From: Paraburkholderia hayleyella
GTDB lineage: Bacteria; Pseudomonadota; Gammaproteobacteria; Burkholderiales; Burkholderiaceae
Assembly: GCF_009455685.1 (NCBI RefSeq)
Contig: NZ_QPES01000001.1
Span: 2,232,001-2,296,000, forward strand
Direction: 5' to 3'
Length of the DNA: 64,000 bases
In this document: positions 1 through 8,410 of the stretch, in pieces
Numbering within the stretch: the stretch's first letter is position 1
Layout: every line of letters begins with the position of its first letter
Position numbers and translations under genes: made by a program
Notes under the pieces: generated by a model
Seen by the model: only the letters and a program-made list of their open reading frames with translations
The model's database searches: none
What the model was told of the DNA's origin: nothing

Positions 1-24
1 GCAAGTACGCGGCTCGCCCAGGCC

Positions 25-468
25 ATGAAACGCATGGCGCTGGCAAGCGTGCTGCTTGCACATGCTGCCGGCTCCTTCGCGCAAAACACGAGCCCGGTTG
101 GCATCTGGCAAACCATCGACGACCATACCGGCCAACCCAAGGCACTCGTGCAAATTGCGCAGGATGGCGATGGCATGCTCAGCGGCCGGGTGATCAAGGG
201 TTTGGGCGCAAACAACCAGCCGGAGCGGCGTTGCACAGCATGTACCGATGCACGCAAGGATCAGTTGATTCTCGGCATGACGATCATCAACGGCATGAAG
301 AAAGAAAACGAGGGCGGATGGGATGAGGGCCGGATTCTCGACCCCGAGAACGGCAAAATCTACAAATGCAAAATGCATCTGGAAGACGGCGGGCAAAAGC
401 TGGTGGTGCGAGGCTATATCGGCGTGTCATTGCTCGGACGCTCGCAAACATGGATTCGCCAGCCATGA
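25..468 (+). CDS. DUF2147-type exported protein
   Basis: A 147-residue protein with a Sec-type signal peptide (MKR start, hydrophobic LASVLLAHAAGSFA, likely cleavage after the Ala of FAQ). The mature part has the look of DUF2147 proteins: an early GIWQTIDDHTGQPKALV segment, then a pair of cysteines in RRCTACTD, a WDEGRILDPENGKIYKCKM stretch, and a C-terminal VRGYIGVSLLGRSQTW motif. DUF2147 proteins are small periplasmic proteins of unknown function. The reading frame is open from position 1 to the ATG, so a start upstream of the window cannot be excluded, although the signal peptide fits the ATG used here. A terminator follows at about 545-581. Confidence 0.8.
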   Translation: MKRMALASVLLAHAAGSFAQNTSPVGIWQTIDDHTGQPKALVQIAQDGDGMLSGRVIKGLGANNQPERRCTACTDARKDQLILGMTIINGMKKENEGGWDEGRILDPENGKIYKCKMHLEDGGQKLVVRGYIGVSLLGRSQTWIRQP

Positions 469-544
469 CAATGGTCATGACCTGGCTATTACTACCTGGC
501 TATTACTATTACCGGCGAGTGTGACCTAAAATCAGCCTGAATAA

Positions 545-581
545 AAAAACCGGCCAGGCATTTCATTGCTGGCCGGTTTTT
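545..581. terminator. Bidirectional intrinsic terminator
   Basis: Stem CCGGCCAG/CTGGCCGG (550-557 with 569-576), flanked by five A's on one side and five T's on the other, so it can act in both directions. It lies between the DUF2147 gene and the convergent DUF4096 gene. Confidence 0.8.
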
Positions 582-614
582 GTCGTGCGGAGTGTCAATT
601 CATTAAACCAACTT

Positions 615-1061
615 TCATGCTGCATATTTAAAAGAATTGCCGTAACCAAACACAGCAGGAGTATTGGGCTGCGGCGCGTATCCGGTAGCAGGAGCCGCTG
701 GAACGGTATGCTCGACCTCGGTTGTAACGGGTTTTGCTTCCTGTTGATGATTCCGCATACGTGCTTGCATCGTGCTGCAAAGCGCTTCGCTCGCTTCGCC
801 GAACAGCTGATCCGTCACGCGTTTCAGGACACCGGTTTCGTGCCATGCCTTAAAACGACGGTGGCATGTCTGATACGACGGGTACTTGCGCGGCATCGCA
901 GACCAGGTTGCACCGCTGTACATCACCCAAAGCACGCCATTGAGTACAGAGCGGGTATTGGCCAGAGGACGACCACGCAGTTCAGAACGGGGACGTAGCT
1001 CCGGAAGCAGTGGAGCTACGCGTTGCCATTCTTCGTCGGTAATATCACGATGGGGTGTCAT
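615..1061 (-). CDS. Orphan DUF4096 (IS5-type N-domain) protein
   Basis: A 148-residue protein made of an IS5-family DUF4096 domain (about residues 6-90: DITDEEW, RGRP, NGVLWVMYSGATWSAMP, YPSYQTCHRRF) and an unrelated tail of about 60 residues rich in Pro, Ala and Gln. There is no DDE catalytic domain and no terminal inverted repeat nearby. The start at 1061 is chosen because AAAGGAG lies 8 bases upstream; an ATG at 1088 is also in frame but lacks such a site. The clean reading frame and good ribosome binding site suggest a retained gene rather than a decaying IS fragment. DUF4096 is probably DNA binding in transposases; the function here is unknown. A second gene of this type lies at 27034-27435. 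Confidence 0.7.
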   Translation of the reverse strand: MTPHRDITDEEWQRVAPLLPELRPRSELRGRPLANTRSVLNGVLWVMYSGATWSAMPRKYPSYQTCHRRFKAWHETGVLKRVTDQLFGEASEALCSTMQARMRNHQQEAKPVTTEVEHTVPAAPATGYAPQPNTPAVFGYGNSFKYAA

Positions 1062-1196
1062 TAAGATTTCTCCTTTGTCAAAAAGCATGACCAGAAGATA
1101 TCAAGCGCCCCATAGTCCAGATATCAGATGATTCTGAATCTTGAAATTGGGCTTTGAGCCCCCTTAGGCTGTTACCTTTCAAATGCCTACAAAGTC

Positions 1197-2294
1197 TTAA
1201 GTTAACGAGGTATCCACCAGACGACGCGGCGCATCGAGATACTCTTTTGACTGCATTTCCACAATACGTGACACCGTGCGGCTAAATTCATTGGCCATCG
1301 GCCCTTCCAGATACAGTTGATCGGCCGCAACCGCAGCCGACATCAGCAATTTGATCTTGTGATCATAGAAAACATCGATCAACCACGTAAAACGGCGCGC
1401 TTCGGAGGCCATCCGTGGCGTCATCTGCGGCACGCCCGACAAAATCACGGCGTGAAAGCGGCTCGCCAGCTCAAGATAATCGTTCTGTGAACGCGGGCCA
1501 CCGCACAACGTGGCGAAATCGAACCAAACCACACCATCGGCACGCCGCAGCGCTTTCAGTTCGCGCTGCTCGATATGCAGGATGGGACTCTCATCCGGCA
1601 CGGCCGCCAGACGCGAAAACGCGCTGCGCAGCGCCTTGTCGGCCGCCGCCCCCAATGGCGTGTGGTACACCGCCACTTGCGCCAGGGTCAGGCGCCGATA
1701 ATCCACACCGGCATCCACATTGACCACGTCGAGCTTTGACTTGAGCAGCTCGATGGCGGGCAGCAGGCGGTCGCGGTGCAAGCCATCGGGGTAAAGCGTG
1801 TCGGGTGCGTAATTGGACGTCATCACGAACTGCACGCCATTCGTAAACAGCCGGTCCAGCAGACGGTAAAGGATCATCGCATCCGCGATGTCCGAAACGT
1901 GAAACTCGTCGAAACAAATCAGCCGGTAACGCCGTGCGATGCGTTTTGCGAGTTCATCGAGTGGATCGGCCTGGCCTTTCAGTTCCTCGAGTTGCCGGTG
2001 TACTTCGCGCATGAATTCATGAAAATGCAGGCGTGTCTTGCGTTGTACCGGCACCACTGCAAAAAAACTGTCCATCAGAAAGCTCTTGCCGCGCCCCACG
2101 CCCCCCCACATGTAAATGCCACGTGGTAACTCAGGATGCAAAATGAGTTTTTTAAAAACGTTCGAGCGGCGAGCCTTGTAAGCGACCCATTCCTCATAGC
2201 ACTGCTGCAACCGTTCAACCATCGCCCGTTGCGCCGGGTCGGACTGGTATCCGCGTTTTTTCAGCTCGCTTTCGTAGTATTCGGTGACGTTCAT
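1197..2294 (-). CDS. zapE: Cell division protein ZapE (AFG1-like ATPase)
   Basis: A 365-residue P-loop ATPase of the AFG1/ZapE family. The Walker A motif GGVGRGKS is at residues 64-71 and Walker B LICFDEFHVSD around 127-136; SNYAPDTLYPDGLHRDRLLP is typical of the family. In E. coli, ZapE associates with the Z-ring under stress. The reading frame could start at 2330, but that stretch overlaps the lpdA terminator hairpin, so the internal ATG at 2294 (MNVTEYYESEL) is used. It is the last gene after odhA-odhB-lpdA, a common position in Burkholderiaceae. A transcription stop between lpdA and zapE suggests partial separation from the operon. Confidence 0.88.
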   Translation of the reverse strand: MNVTEYYESELKKRGYQSDPAQRAMVERLQQCYEEWVAYKARRSNVFKKLILHPELPRGIYMWGGVGRGKSFLMDSFFAVVPVQRKTRLHFHEFMREVHRQLEELKGQADPLDELAKRIARRYRLICFDEFHVSDIADAMILYRLLDRLFTNGVQFVMTSNYAPDTLYPDGLHRDRLLPAIELLKSKLDVVNVDAGVDYRRLTLAQVAVYHTPLGAAADKALRSAFSRLAAVPDESPILHIEQRELKALRRADGVVWFDFATLCGGPRSQNDYLELASRFHAVILSGVPQMTPRMASEARRFTWLIDVFYDHKIKLLMSAAVAADQLYLEGPMANEFSRTVSRIVEMQSKEYLDAPRRLVDTSLT

Positions 2295-2305
2295 CGTGCG
2301 ACCGG

Positions 2306-2339
2306 AAAAAAGAAAGCGGGCGGGAATCAACCCGCCCGC
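2306..2339 (-). terminator. Intrinsic terminator after lpdA
   Basis: On the minus strand a perfect 9-bp stem GCGGGCGGG/CCCGCCCGC (2316-2324 with 2331-2339, loop of 6) is followed directly by TTTCTTTTTT. It lies between the lpdA stop and the zapE start and probably ends most transcripts of the odh operon. Confidence 0.85.
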
Positions 2340-2381
2340 CTTGATGACTTCATACCTGCAGGCCTTTGCAGGCGTGAAGAC

Positions 2382-3812
2382 CTACATGTTCAGCGCGCGC
2401 TTGTCCACCGCAAGCGCGGCCTCACGCATGACTTCGGATAACGACGGATGCGGGTGGCAGATACGCCCAATATCTTCCGACGCGGCCTTGAACTCCATCG
2501 CCACCACGGCTTCCGCGATCAGGTCCGAAGCATTGGCCGAAATGATATGCACGCCGAGTAACTCATCCGTTTTCGCATCGGCAATCATCTTGACAAAGCC
2601 TTCGGCCTTGTTGATCCCCAACGCGCGGCCATTCGCCATGAACGGAAACTGGCCCGTTTTGATCTCACGGCCTTCCGCCTTCAGTTGCTGCTCCGTTTTG
2701 CCCACCCATGCAATTTCCGGCTCGGTGTAAATCACCCATGGAATGCAGTTGTAGTCGATATGCGGTTTCTGGCCGTCAATCACTTCCGCCACCAGTACGC
2801 CTTCATCTTCGGCCTTGTGCGCCAGCATCGGACCACGCACCACGTCGCCAATCGCGTAAACGTTCGGCACGCTCGTCGCGCAATGGTCATCGACATCGAT
2901 AAAACCACGTTCGTTCGTTTTCAGGCCGATCGCGTCAAGACCAAGGTTATCGGTATTCGGCACACGGCCAACCGAGACGATCAGGCGGTCGGCCGCGAGT
3001 GTCTGGGCCTTGCCGTCCTTGTCGGTGTAGGCGATCGAAACCCCCGTGGCACTCGTTTTCACTTCACCGATCTTCACGCCCAGATGAATCTCAAGGCCCT
3101 GCTTCTTGAACTGCTTGGCGGCTTCCTTGGCCAGCGCCTGGTCGGCTGCGCCGAGAAATTCGGGTAGCGCTTCCAGCACGGTCACCTCGGCGCCCAGACG
3201 ACGCCACACCGATCCCAGCTCAAGGCCAATCACGCCCGCGCCAATCACCGCGAGTTTTTTCGGCACGGCGGTGAAGCTTAAAGCGCCCTCGTTATCCGCC
3301 ACGATCGTGTTGTCGACGGGAATCGACGGCAAATGGCGTGCCTTCGAACCGGTCGCAATGATCACGTTTTTCGCCGTCACGACTTCGGTCCCGTCCTCAC
3401 CGCTGACTTCGATCTGCACGCCTGCAGCCGTTTTTCCGGTGAACTTGCCATGACCCTTAAGCCAGGTGATCTTGTTCTTGCGAAACAGGAACTCGATCCC
3501 CTTCGTCATTTTTTCGACGATGCTGTCTTTACGGGCCAGCATCTTTGTCACATCCAGCTTGACGTCGGCCACCGAAATACCGTGATCGGCCAGATGGTGA
3601 GAAGCATTTTCAAACTCTTCCGACGAAGCCAGCAACGCCTTCGATGGAATACAGCCGACATTCAGACAGGTGCCGCCCAGCTTCAGTGCGCCCGCCGGGT
3701 TACGCCATTTTTCGATACAGGCAACCGTCTTGCCGAGTTGTGCTGCGCGAATCGCCGCGATATAGCCGCCAGGACCGGCGCCAATCACGACAACATCAAA
3801 TTCTTTGGACAT
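2382..3812 (-). CDS. lpdA: Dihydrolipoyl dehydrogenase (E3)
   Basis: E3 component of the 2-oxoglutarate dehydrogenase complex: it reoxidises dihydrolipoyl groups on E2 with FAD and passes electrons to NAD+. The 476-residue protein has the FAD motif VVVIGAGPGGYIAA at residues 7-20, the redox disulfide GGTCLNVGC (Cys49 and Cys54), the NAD motif VIGAGVIGLELG, and the C-terminal HPHPSLSE around residue 455 that carries the catalytic His. The start at 3812 (MSKEFDVVV) has AAAGGGA upstream; longer in-frame starts up to 3938 add a tail with no family features. It follows odhB by 85 bases and ends at a strong terminator. Confidence 0.97.
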   Translation of the reverse strand: MSKEFDVVVIGAGPGGYIAAIRAAQLGKTVACIEKWRNPAGALKLGGTCLNVGCIPSKALLASSEEFENASHHLADHGISVADVKLDVTKMLARKDSIVEKMTKGIEFLFRKNKITWLKGHGKFTGKTAAGVQIEVSGEDGTEVVTAKNVIIATGSKARHLPSIPVDNTIVADNEGALSFTAVPKKLAVIGAGVIGLELGSVWRRLGAEVTVLEALPEFLGAADQALAKEAAKQFKKQGLEIHLGVKIGEVKTSATGVSIAYTDKDGKAQTLAADRLIVSVGRVPNTDNLGLDAIGLKTNERGFIDVDDHCATSVPNVYAIGDVVRGPMLAHKAEDEGVLVAEVIDGQKPHIDYNCIPWVIYTEPEIAWVGKTEQQLKAEGREIKTGQFPFMANGRALGINKAEGFVKMIADAKTDELLGVHIISANASDLIAEAVVAMEFKAASEDIGRICHPHPSLSEVMREAALAVDKRALNM

Positions 3813-3897
3813 GTGCATCCCTTTTGATGGCCGGGCCGGTTGCGCCATGAGACGGCACGTCCGGCCCTGAGACAAAGCGTGTGATAAACCGCCTGGA

Positions 3898-5172
3898 TTA
3901 CAGGTCGAGCAGAAGACGGGCTGGATCTTCCAGCGCATCTTTCATGGCCACCAGCGACAGCACCGCTTCGCGGCCGTCGATGATCCGGTGGTCATACGAC
4001 AGCGCAAGATAGTTCATCGGACGAATCACGATCTGGCCATTTTCGACCACGGCGCGCTCTTTCGTGGCATGCACGCCCAGAATGGCCGACTGCGGTGGGT
4101 TGATGATCGGCGTCGACAGCATCGAACCGAACACACCACCATTGGAGATCGAGAAGGTGCCACCGGTCATTTCTTCGATCGACAGCTTGCCATCCTTCGC
4201 CTTCTGACCGAATTCAGCGATTTTCTTTTCGATCTCGGCGAGGCTCAGTTGATCGGCATTGCGCAGGATCGGCACCACCAGGCCACGTGGCGAACCCACT
4301 GCGATGCCGATATCGAAGTAACCGTGATACACGATGTCGTTGCCGTCGATCGAGGCGTTCACCAGCGGGAATTTTTTCAGCGCGTGGACCGCGGCCTTAA
4401 CGAAGAACGACATGAAGCCGAGTTTCACGCCGTGTTCTTTCTCGAACTTGTCTTTGTATTTGCCACGTAGCTCCATCACGGGCGCCATGTTCACTTCATT
4501 GAATGTCGTGAGAATGGCGTTGGTCTGTTGCGATTCGAGCAGGCGCTCTGCAATCCGGGCGCGCAGACGTGACATCGGCACGCGTTGTTCCGGACGATCT
4601 TTCAGCCAGACTTCGGCTGAAGCCGGAGCCTTGACGTCGGGCAGCGCAGGCCGGGCGGTTTTTGCTGCCAAAGCGGAAGCCGCAGCCGGGGCGGGTTTGG
4701 CTGCGGGAGCCGCCGCCTGGCCCGTGCCGAGCACATCGCCCTTGGTAATGCGTCCATCGCGGCCTGTGCCGGCCACATCGGTGGCGGCGAGGTTTTTTTC
4801 CGCCATCAGCTTGGTCGCAGCCGGTGAGGCCGCGGTACTGGCGCCCGCCACGGGAGCGGCCGCCGCTGGGGCCGCAGCCGCTTGCGGAGCAGGCTTGACT
4901 TCAGCCTCGACTGCAGCCGCACCCGCTGTGCCTTCGGTATCGATGCGCGCGATCACTTCATCGGCGACCACGGTATCGCCATCGTTTCTGACAACCTGCG
5001 CCAGTACGCCTGCGGCAGGTGCAGGCACTTCCAGCACAACCTTGTCAGTTTCGATTTCGATGAGAATTTCGTCCTGCGCTACAGCCTCGCCCGGCTTCTT
5101 CTTCCACTGCAACATGGTGGCTTCCGAAACCGATTCGGACAGTTGGGGGACCTTGACTTCAACGATAGCCAT
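3898..5172 (-). CDS. odhB: 2-oxoglutarate dehydrogenase E2, dihydrolipoyl succinyltransferase
   Basis: E2 core of the 2-oxoglutarate dehydrogenase complex, transferring succinyl groups to CoA. Of 424 residues, an N-terminal lipoyl domain carries the modified Lys44 in EIETDKVVLEVP; an Ala/Pro-rich linker follows, then the E3-binding domain (ATKLMAEKNLAATDVAGTG, RDGRITKGDV), a second Ala-rich linker, and the catalytic domain ending with YDHRIIDGREAV (His395 and Asp399). One lipoyl domain is usual for succinyltransferases. The start at 5172 (MAIVEVKVPQLSE) has CAGGAAA upstream. It lies 90 bases after odhA in the same operon. Confidence 0.97.
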   Translation of the reverse strand: MAIVEVKVPQLSESVSEATMLQWKKKPGEAVAQDEILIEIETDKVVLEVPAPAAGVLAQVVRNDGDTVVADEVIARIDTEGTAGAAAVEAEVKPAPQAAAAPAAAAPVAGASTAASPAATKLMAEKNLAATDVAGTGRDGRITKGDVLGTGQAAAPAAKPAPAAASALAAKTARPALPDVKAPASAEVWLKDRPEQRVPMSRLRARIAERLLESQQTNAILTTFNEVNMAPVMELRGKYKDKFEKEHGVKLGFMSFFVKAAVHALKKFPLVNASIDGNDIVYHGYFDIGIAVGSPRGLVVPILRNADQLSLAEIEKKIAEFGQKAKDGKLSIEEMTGGTFSISNGGVFGSMLSTPIINPPQSAILGVHATKERAVVENGQIVIRPMNYLALSYDHRIIDGREAVLSLVAMKDALEDPARLLLDL

Positions 5173-5262
5173 TGTAATTTTCCTGAATACGTATCGGGTG
5201 CCAGCGCACCGTAATGCACGTCCCGTTGGAGCGGCGTCAAGCCGCCCCAACGCAGGACGCGG

Positions 5263-8124
5263 TTATTTAGCAATCGACGCGCTCTTGAGGCGGCCAAACG
5301 CACCTTCGATCAGTGCTTTTTGCTGTTCATAGTGCTTCGCGTAGTAGCCCACCGCAGGTGACGCGGAAGCCGGACGGCCGCTATAGGCCAGCTTCTGCCC
5401 ATCTTTCATGCCTTCTTTCAGGTGGTGCTCGATGTAGAACCAGGGCCCCTGGTTTTGCGGCTCGTCTTGCACCCAGACGACTTCGGTCGCGTGATCGTAT
5501 TTTTTTAGCTCTGCCTCGAACTGCTTGTGCGCAAACGGATAGAGCTGCTCGATACGGAAAATGGCGACGTCGGTTGCTTGCGCTTCGCGGCGATGGGCCA
5601 CCAGATCGTAGTAAACGCGACCCGAACACACCACCACGCGCTTGACCTTTTTCGGCTCGATCGTGGCATCCACCTCACCGATGACGGGCTGGAACGAACC
5701 CTTGGCCAGTTCGGACAGGTCAGACACGGCTTCCTTGTGACGCAGCAGCGATTTCGGCGTGGCCACGATCAGCGGCTTGCGGAACAGGCGAATCATCTGG
5801 CGCCGCAGCAGATGGAAAATCTGCGCCGGGGTGGTCGGCTGAACCACTTGCATGTTGTGCTCGGCGCACAGTTGCAAGAAACGTTCGATACGCGCCGATG
5901 AATGCTCCGGGCCCTGCCCTTCATAGCCATGCGGCAGCAGCATCGTCAGGCCTGAAGCCCGGCCCCACTTCACCTCACCCGATGAGATGAACTGGTCGAT
6001 CACCACCTGCGCGCCATTCACGAAATCACCGAACTGCGCTTCCCAGGCCACGAAAGTATTAGGCTCGGCGGTTGAATAACCGTACTCAAAACCCAGCACG
6101 GCTTCTTCCGACAACACCGAGTCGATCACGGTGAACGTCGCCTGCCCTTCAGCGATGTTTTGCAACGGCACATAAGTGCCATCGTTCCAGCGCTCGCGGT
6201 TTTGATCGTGCAAGACCGCATGACGGTGCGTGAACGTGCCACGCCCCGAATCCTGGCCAGTCAGGCGCACGGGATAACCCGAAGCCACCAGCGAGGCAAA
6301 CGCCAGGTGCTCGCCCATGCCCCAGTCGAGCTTGGCTTCACCCCGTCCCATGGCGCGACGGTCATTGATGACGCGCTCAACTAACGGATGCACCTTGAAG
6401 TTTTCAGGAATGGTGGTGATGCGCTCGGCCAGACGCTTGAGTTCGGCGAGCGGCACGGCCGTATCGGCGGCATCGGTCCACTTGCGGTTCAGGAACGGCA
6501 CCCAGTCCACCGCGTATTTGCTCTTGTAGTTCGAGAGCACGGGATCGACCGTCTGATGGCCTTCGTCCATGATCTTGCGATAAGCCTTGACATAGGCTTC
6601 CGCATCGTCCGGGCCAATCACGCCTTGCTGCACCAGTTTTTCCGCGTAGAGCGCGCGAGTGCCCGGATGCTTGGCAATTGTCTTGTACATGAGCGGCTGC
6701 GTGACCGCCGGGGTGTCTTGCTCATTGTGGCCCAGCTTGCGGAAGCAAACGATATCGACCACGACATCCTTGTGAAACTGCATGCGGAAATCAATCGCGA
6801 GCTGGGTCGCCAAAACGACGGCTTCCGGATCATCGCCATTCACGTGCAACACCGGCGCTTCGATCATCTTGACGACGTCCGAGCAATAGAGCGTCGAGCG
6901 TGCATCGCGCGGGTCGGAAGTGGTAAAGCCGATCTGGTTGTTGATGACGATATGCAACGTGCCAAATGTGCCGTAACCCCGGGTTTGCGCAAGATTGAGC
7001 GTTTCCATCACGACGCCCTGGCCCGCGAATGCTGCATCGCCGTGAATTTGCACCGGCAACACTTGCATGCCGTGGTCGTCGCCGCGACGGTCCATCCGGG
7101 CTTTGGCGGAGCCTTCCACCACCGGATTGACGATTTCGAGGTGCGACGGATTGAAAGCCAGCGACAAGTGAACCGGACCGCCTTCGGTCGATACATCCGA
7201 CGAGAACCCCTTGTGGTACTTGACGTCACCCGCGGGCAGATCGTCGACGTGCTTGCCTTCGAACTCAGCGAAGAGATCCGCAGGCATTTTGCCGAGGGTA
7301 TTGACCAGCACGTTCAGGCGGCCGCGGTGGGCCATGCCTATGACAATTTCCTGAACACCGTTGGCGCCGGCATGGCGCACCACCTCATCCATCGACGCGA
7401 TAAAGCTTTCGCTACCTTCGAGCGAGAAGCGCTTCTGACCCACATATTTGGTGTGCAAAAAGCGTTCGAGGCCTTCGGCTGCGGTGAGCCGCTTCAGGAT
7501 GTGTTTTTTCTTGTCTGCCGTGAAATTCGGCGTGGAGCGGATGGATTCGAGCCGCTCTTTCCACCAGCGCTTTTGCTCGGGATCGCTCAAGTACATGTAC
7601 TCGGCACCGATCGTGCCGCAATACGTGTCGCGCAACGCCTTGACGATATCGCGCAACGAGGCTTGTTCGAAACCGAAGTAGAGATTGCTGGCGTTGAAGG
7701 TCTGGTCCAGATCGGCTTCGGAGAAGTCGTAGAACGCAGGTTCAAGCTCGGGAATGGCCGGGCGCTCGCGGCGCTTCAGCGGATCGAGATTAGCCCACTG
7801 CGAGCCGAGGAAGCGATAGGCACCGATGAGTGACTGGACGTAAACCTGTTTGCGAGCCGTTTCAAGGTCTTCACCACCGCTTGCCGCGCGAGGGATAAAG
7901 GCGTTGGCTTTGGCCCGCTGGGCAAACGATTCGACAATAGGGCCGTGCGCGACATCGTTGACGTTGCTGCCATCGGTGGCAGGAACGTTTTGCAACGCAT
8001 CGAAATAGCCGCGCCAGGTATCCGGCACCGAGGCCGGGTTGTCGAGATACGCTTCGTACAGTTCTTCGACGTACGGCGCATTGCCGCCGAACAAATAGGA
8101 GTTCAGCTGGAATTGCTTCATCAT
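5263..8124 (-). CDS. odhA: 2-oxoglutarate dehydrogenase E1 component
   Basis: Thiamine-diphosphate-dependent E1 of the TCA-cycle 2-oxoglutarate dehydrogenase complex; it decarboxylates 2-oxoglutarate and succinylates the lipoyl group of OdhB. The 953 residues match the usual length. The N-terminus has the OdhA/SucA signature (LFGGNAPYVEELYEAYL, then PDTWRGYF). The ThDP region contains HGDAAFAGQGVVMETLNL, and GMAHRGRLNVLVN and YGYSTAEPNTFVAWEAQFGD are also conserved. Start codons at 8124 and 8121 are tandem ATGs, with AAAGGTGA upstream. It is the first gene of odhA-odhB-lpdA and is separated from typA by a large hairpin. Confidence 0.97.
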   Translation of the reverse strand: MMKQFQLNSYLFGGNAPYVEELYEAYLDNPASVPDTWRGYFDALQNVPATDGSNVNDVAHGPIVESFAQRAKANAFIPRAASGGEDLETARKQVYVQSLIGAYRFLGSQWANLDPLKRRERPAIPELEPAFYDFSEADLDQTFNASNLYFGFEQASLRDIVKALRDTYCGTIGAEYMYLSDPEQKRWWKERLESIRSTPNFTADKKKHILKRLTAAEGLERFLHTKYVGQKRFSLEGSESFIASMDEVVRHAGANGVQEIVIGMAHRGRLNVLVNTLGKMPADLFAEFEGKHVDDLPAGDVKYHKGFSSDVSTEGGPVHLSLAFNPSHLEIVNPVVEGSAKARMDRRGDDHGMQVLPVQIHGDAAFAGQGVVMETLNLAQTRGYGTFGTLHIVINNQIGFTTSDPRDARSTLYCSDVVKMIEAPVLHVNGDDPEAVVLATQLAIDFRMQFHKDVVVDIVCFRKLGHNEQDTPAVTQPLMYKTIAKHPGTRALYAEKLVQQGVIGPDDAEAYVKAYRKIMDEGHQTVDPVLSNYKSKYAVDWVPFLNRKWTDAADTAVPLAELKRLAERITTIPENFKVHPLVERVINDRRAMGRGEAKLDWGMGEHLAFASLVASGYPVRLTGQDSGRGTFTHRHAVLHDQNRERWNDGTYVPLQNIAEGQATFTVIDSVLSEEAVLGFEYGYSTAEPNTFVAWEAQFGDFVNGAQVVIDQFISSGEVKWGRASGLTMLLPHGYEGQGPEHSSARIERFLQLCAEHNMQVVQPTTPAQIFHLLRRQMIRLFRKPLIVATPKSLLRHKEAVSDLSELAKGSFQPVIGEVDATIEPKKVKRVVVCSGRVYYDLVAHRREAQATDVAIFRIEQLYPFAHKQFEAELKKYDHATEVVWVQDEPQNQGPWFYIEHHLKEGMKDGQKLAYSGRPASASPAVGYYAKHYEQQKALIEGAFGRLKSASIAK

Positions 8125-8315
8125 ATGTTTACGCTCACCTTTCTTCGAGCTTCTCGAAAAATAGCGGGTTACTCAACCTTCCGCGACACGGCCTGACCGT
8201 TTAGCGGATTGCGCGAATCAAGTCTTGCTTGGAAGGACCTAAAGCATGCATCTGGCGGAGCATAACATAGAACGCATAGTCCAGATAGCAAGCACAATAC
8301 ATCCACATTCTTTGA

Positions 8316-8365
8316 CACAGTAAACAGCAAAAGCCGCTCGAAAGCGGCTTTTGCTGTTTACTGTG
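8316..8365 (-). terminator. Terminator after typA (23-bp perfect palindrome)
   Basis: A perfect inverted repeat with 23-bp arms (8316-8338 and 8343-8365) and a four-base CGAA loop. The core is AAAAGCCGCT/AGCGGCTTTT, so the T run sits inside the stem, as in many intrinsic terminators. It lies 45 bases after the typA stop and 190 bases before odhA. The remaining gap down to 8125 should hold the odhA promoter; I see no convincing -35/-10 pair. Confidence 0.8.
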
Positions 8366-8410
8366 GGCAGAATAAAAAACCTGTTGCGCAACCCTTCCTA
8401 ATGCGTTTAA

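Noticed and set aside
2295..2330. Longer N-terminus for zapE
   Set aside because: The extra codons overlap the lpdA terminator hairpin and have no family similarity.
6388..7833. 481-codon open frame on the plus strand
   Set aside because: It lies entirely antisense to odhA, is rich in His, Arg and Val as expected for the complement of a GC-rich gene, and has no family features.
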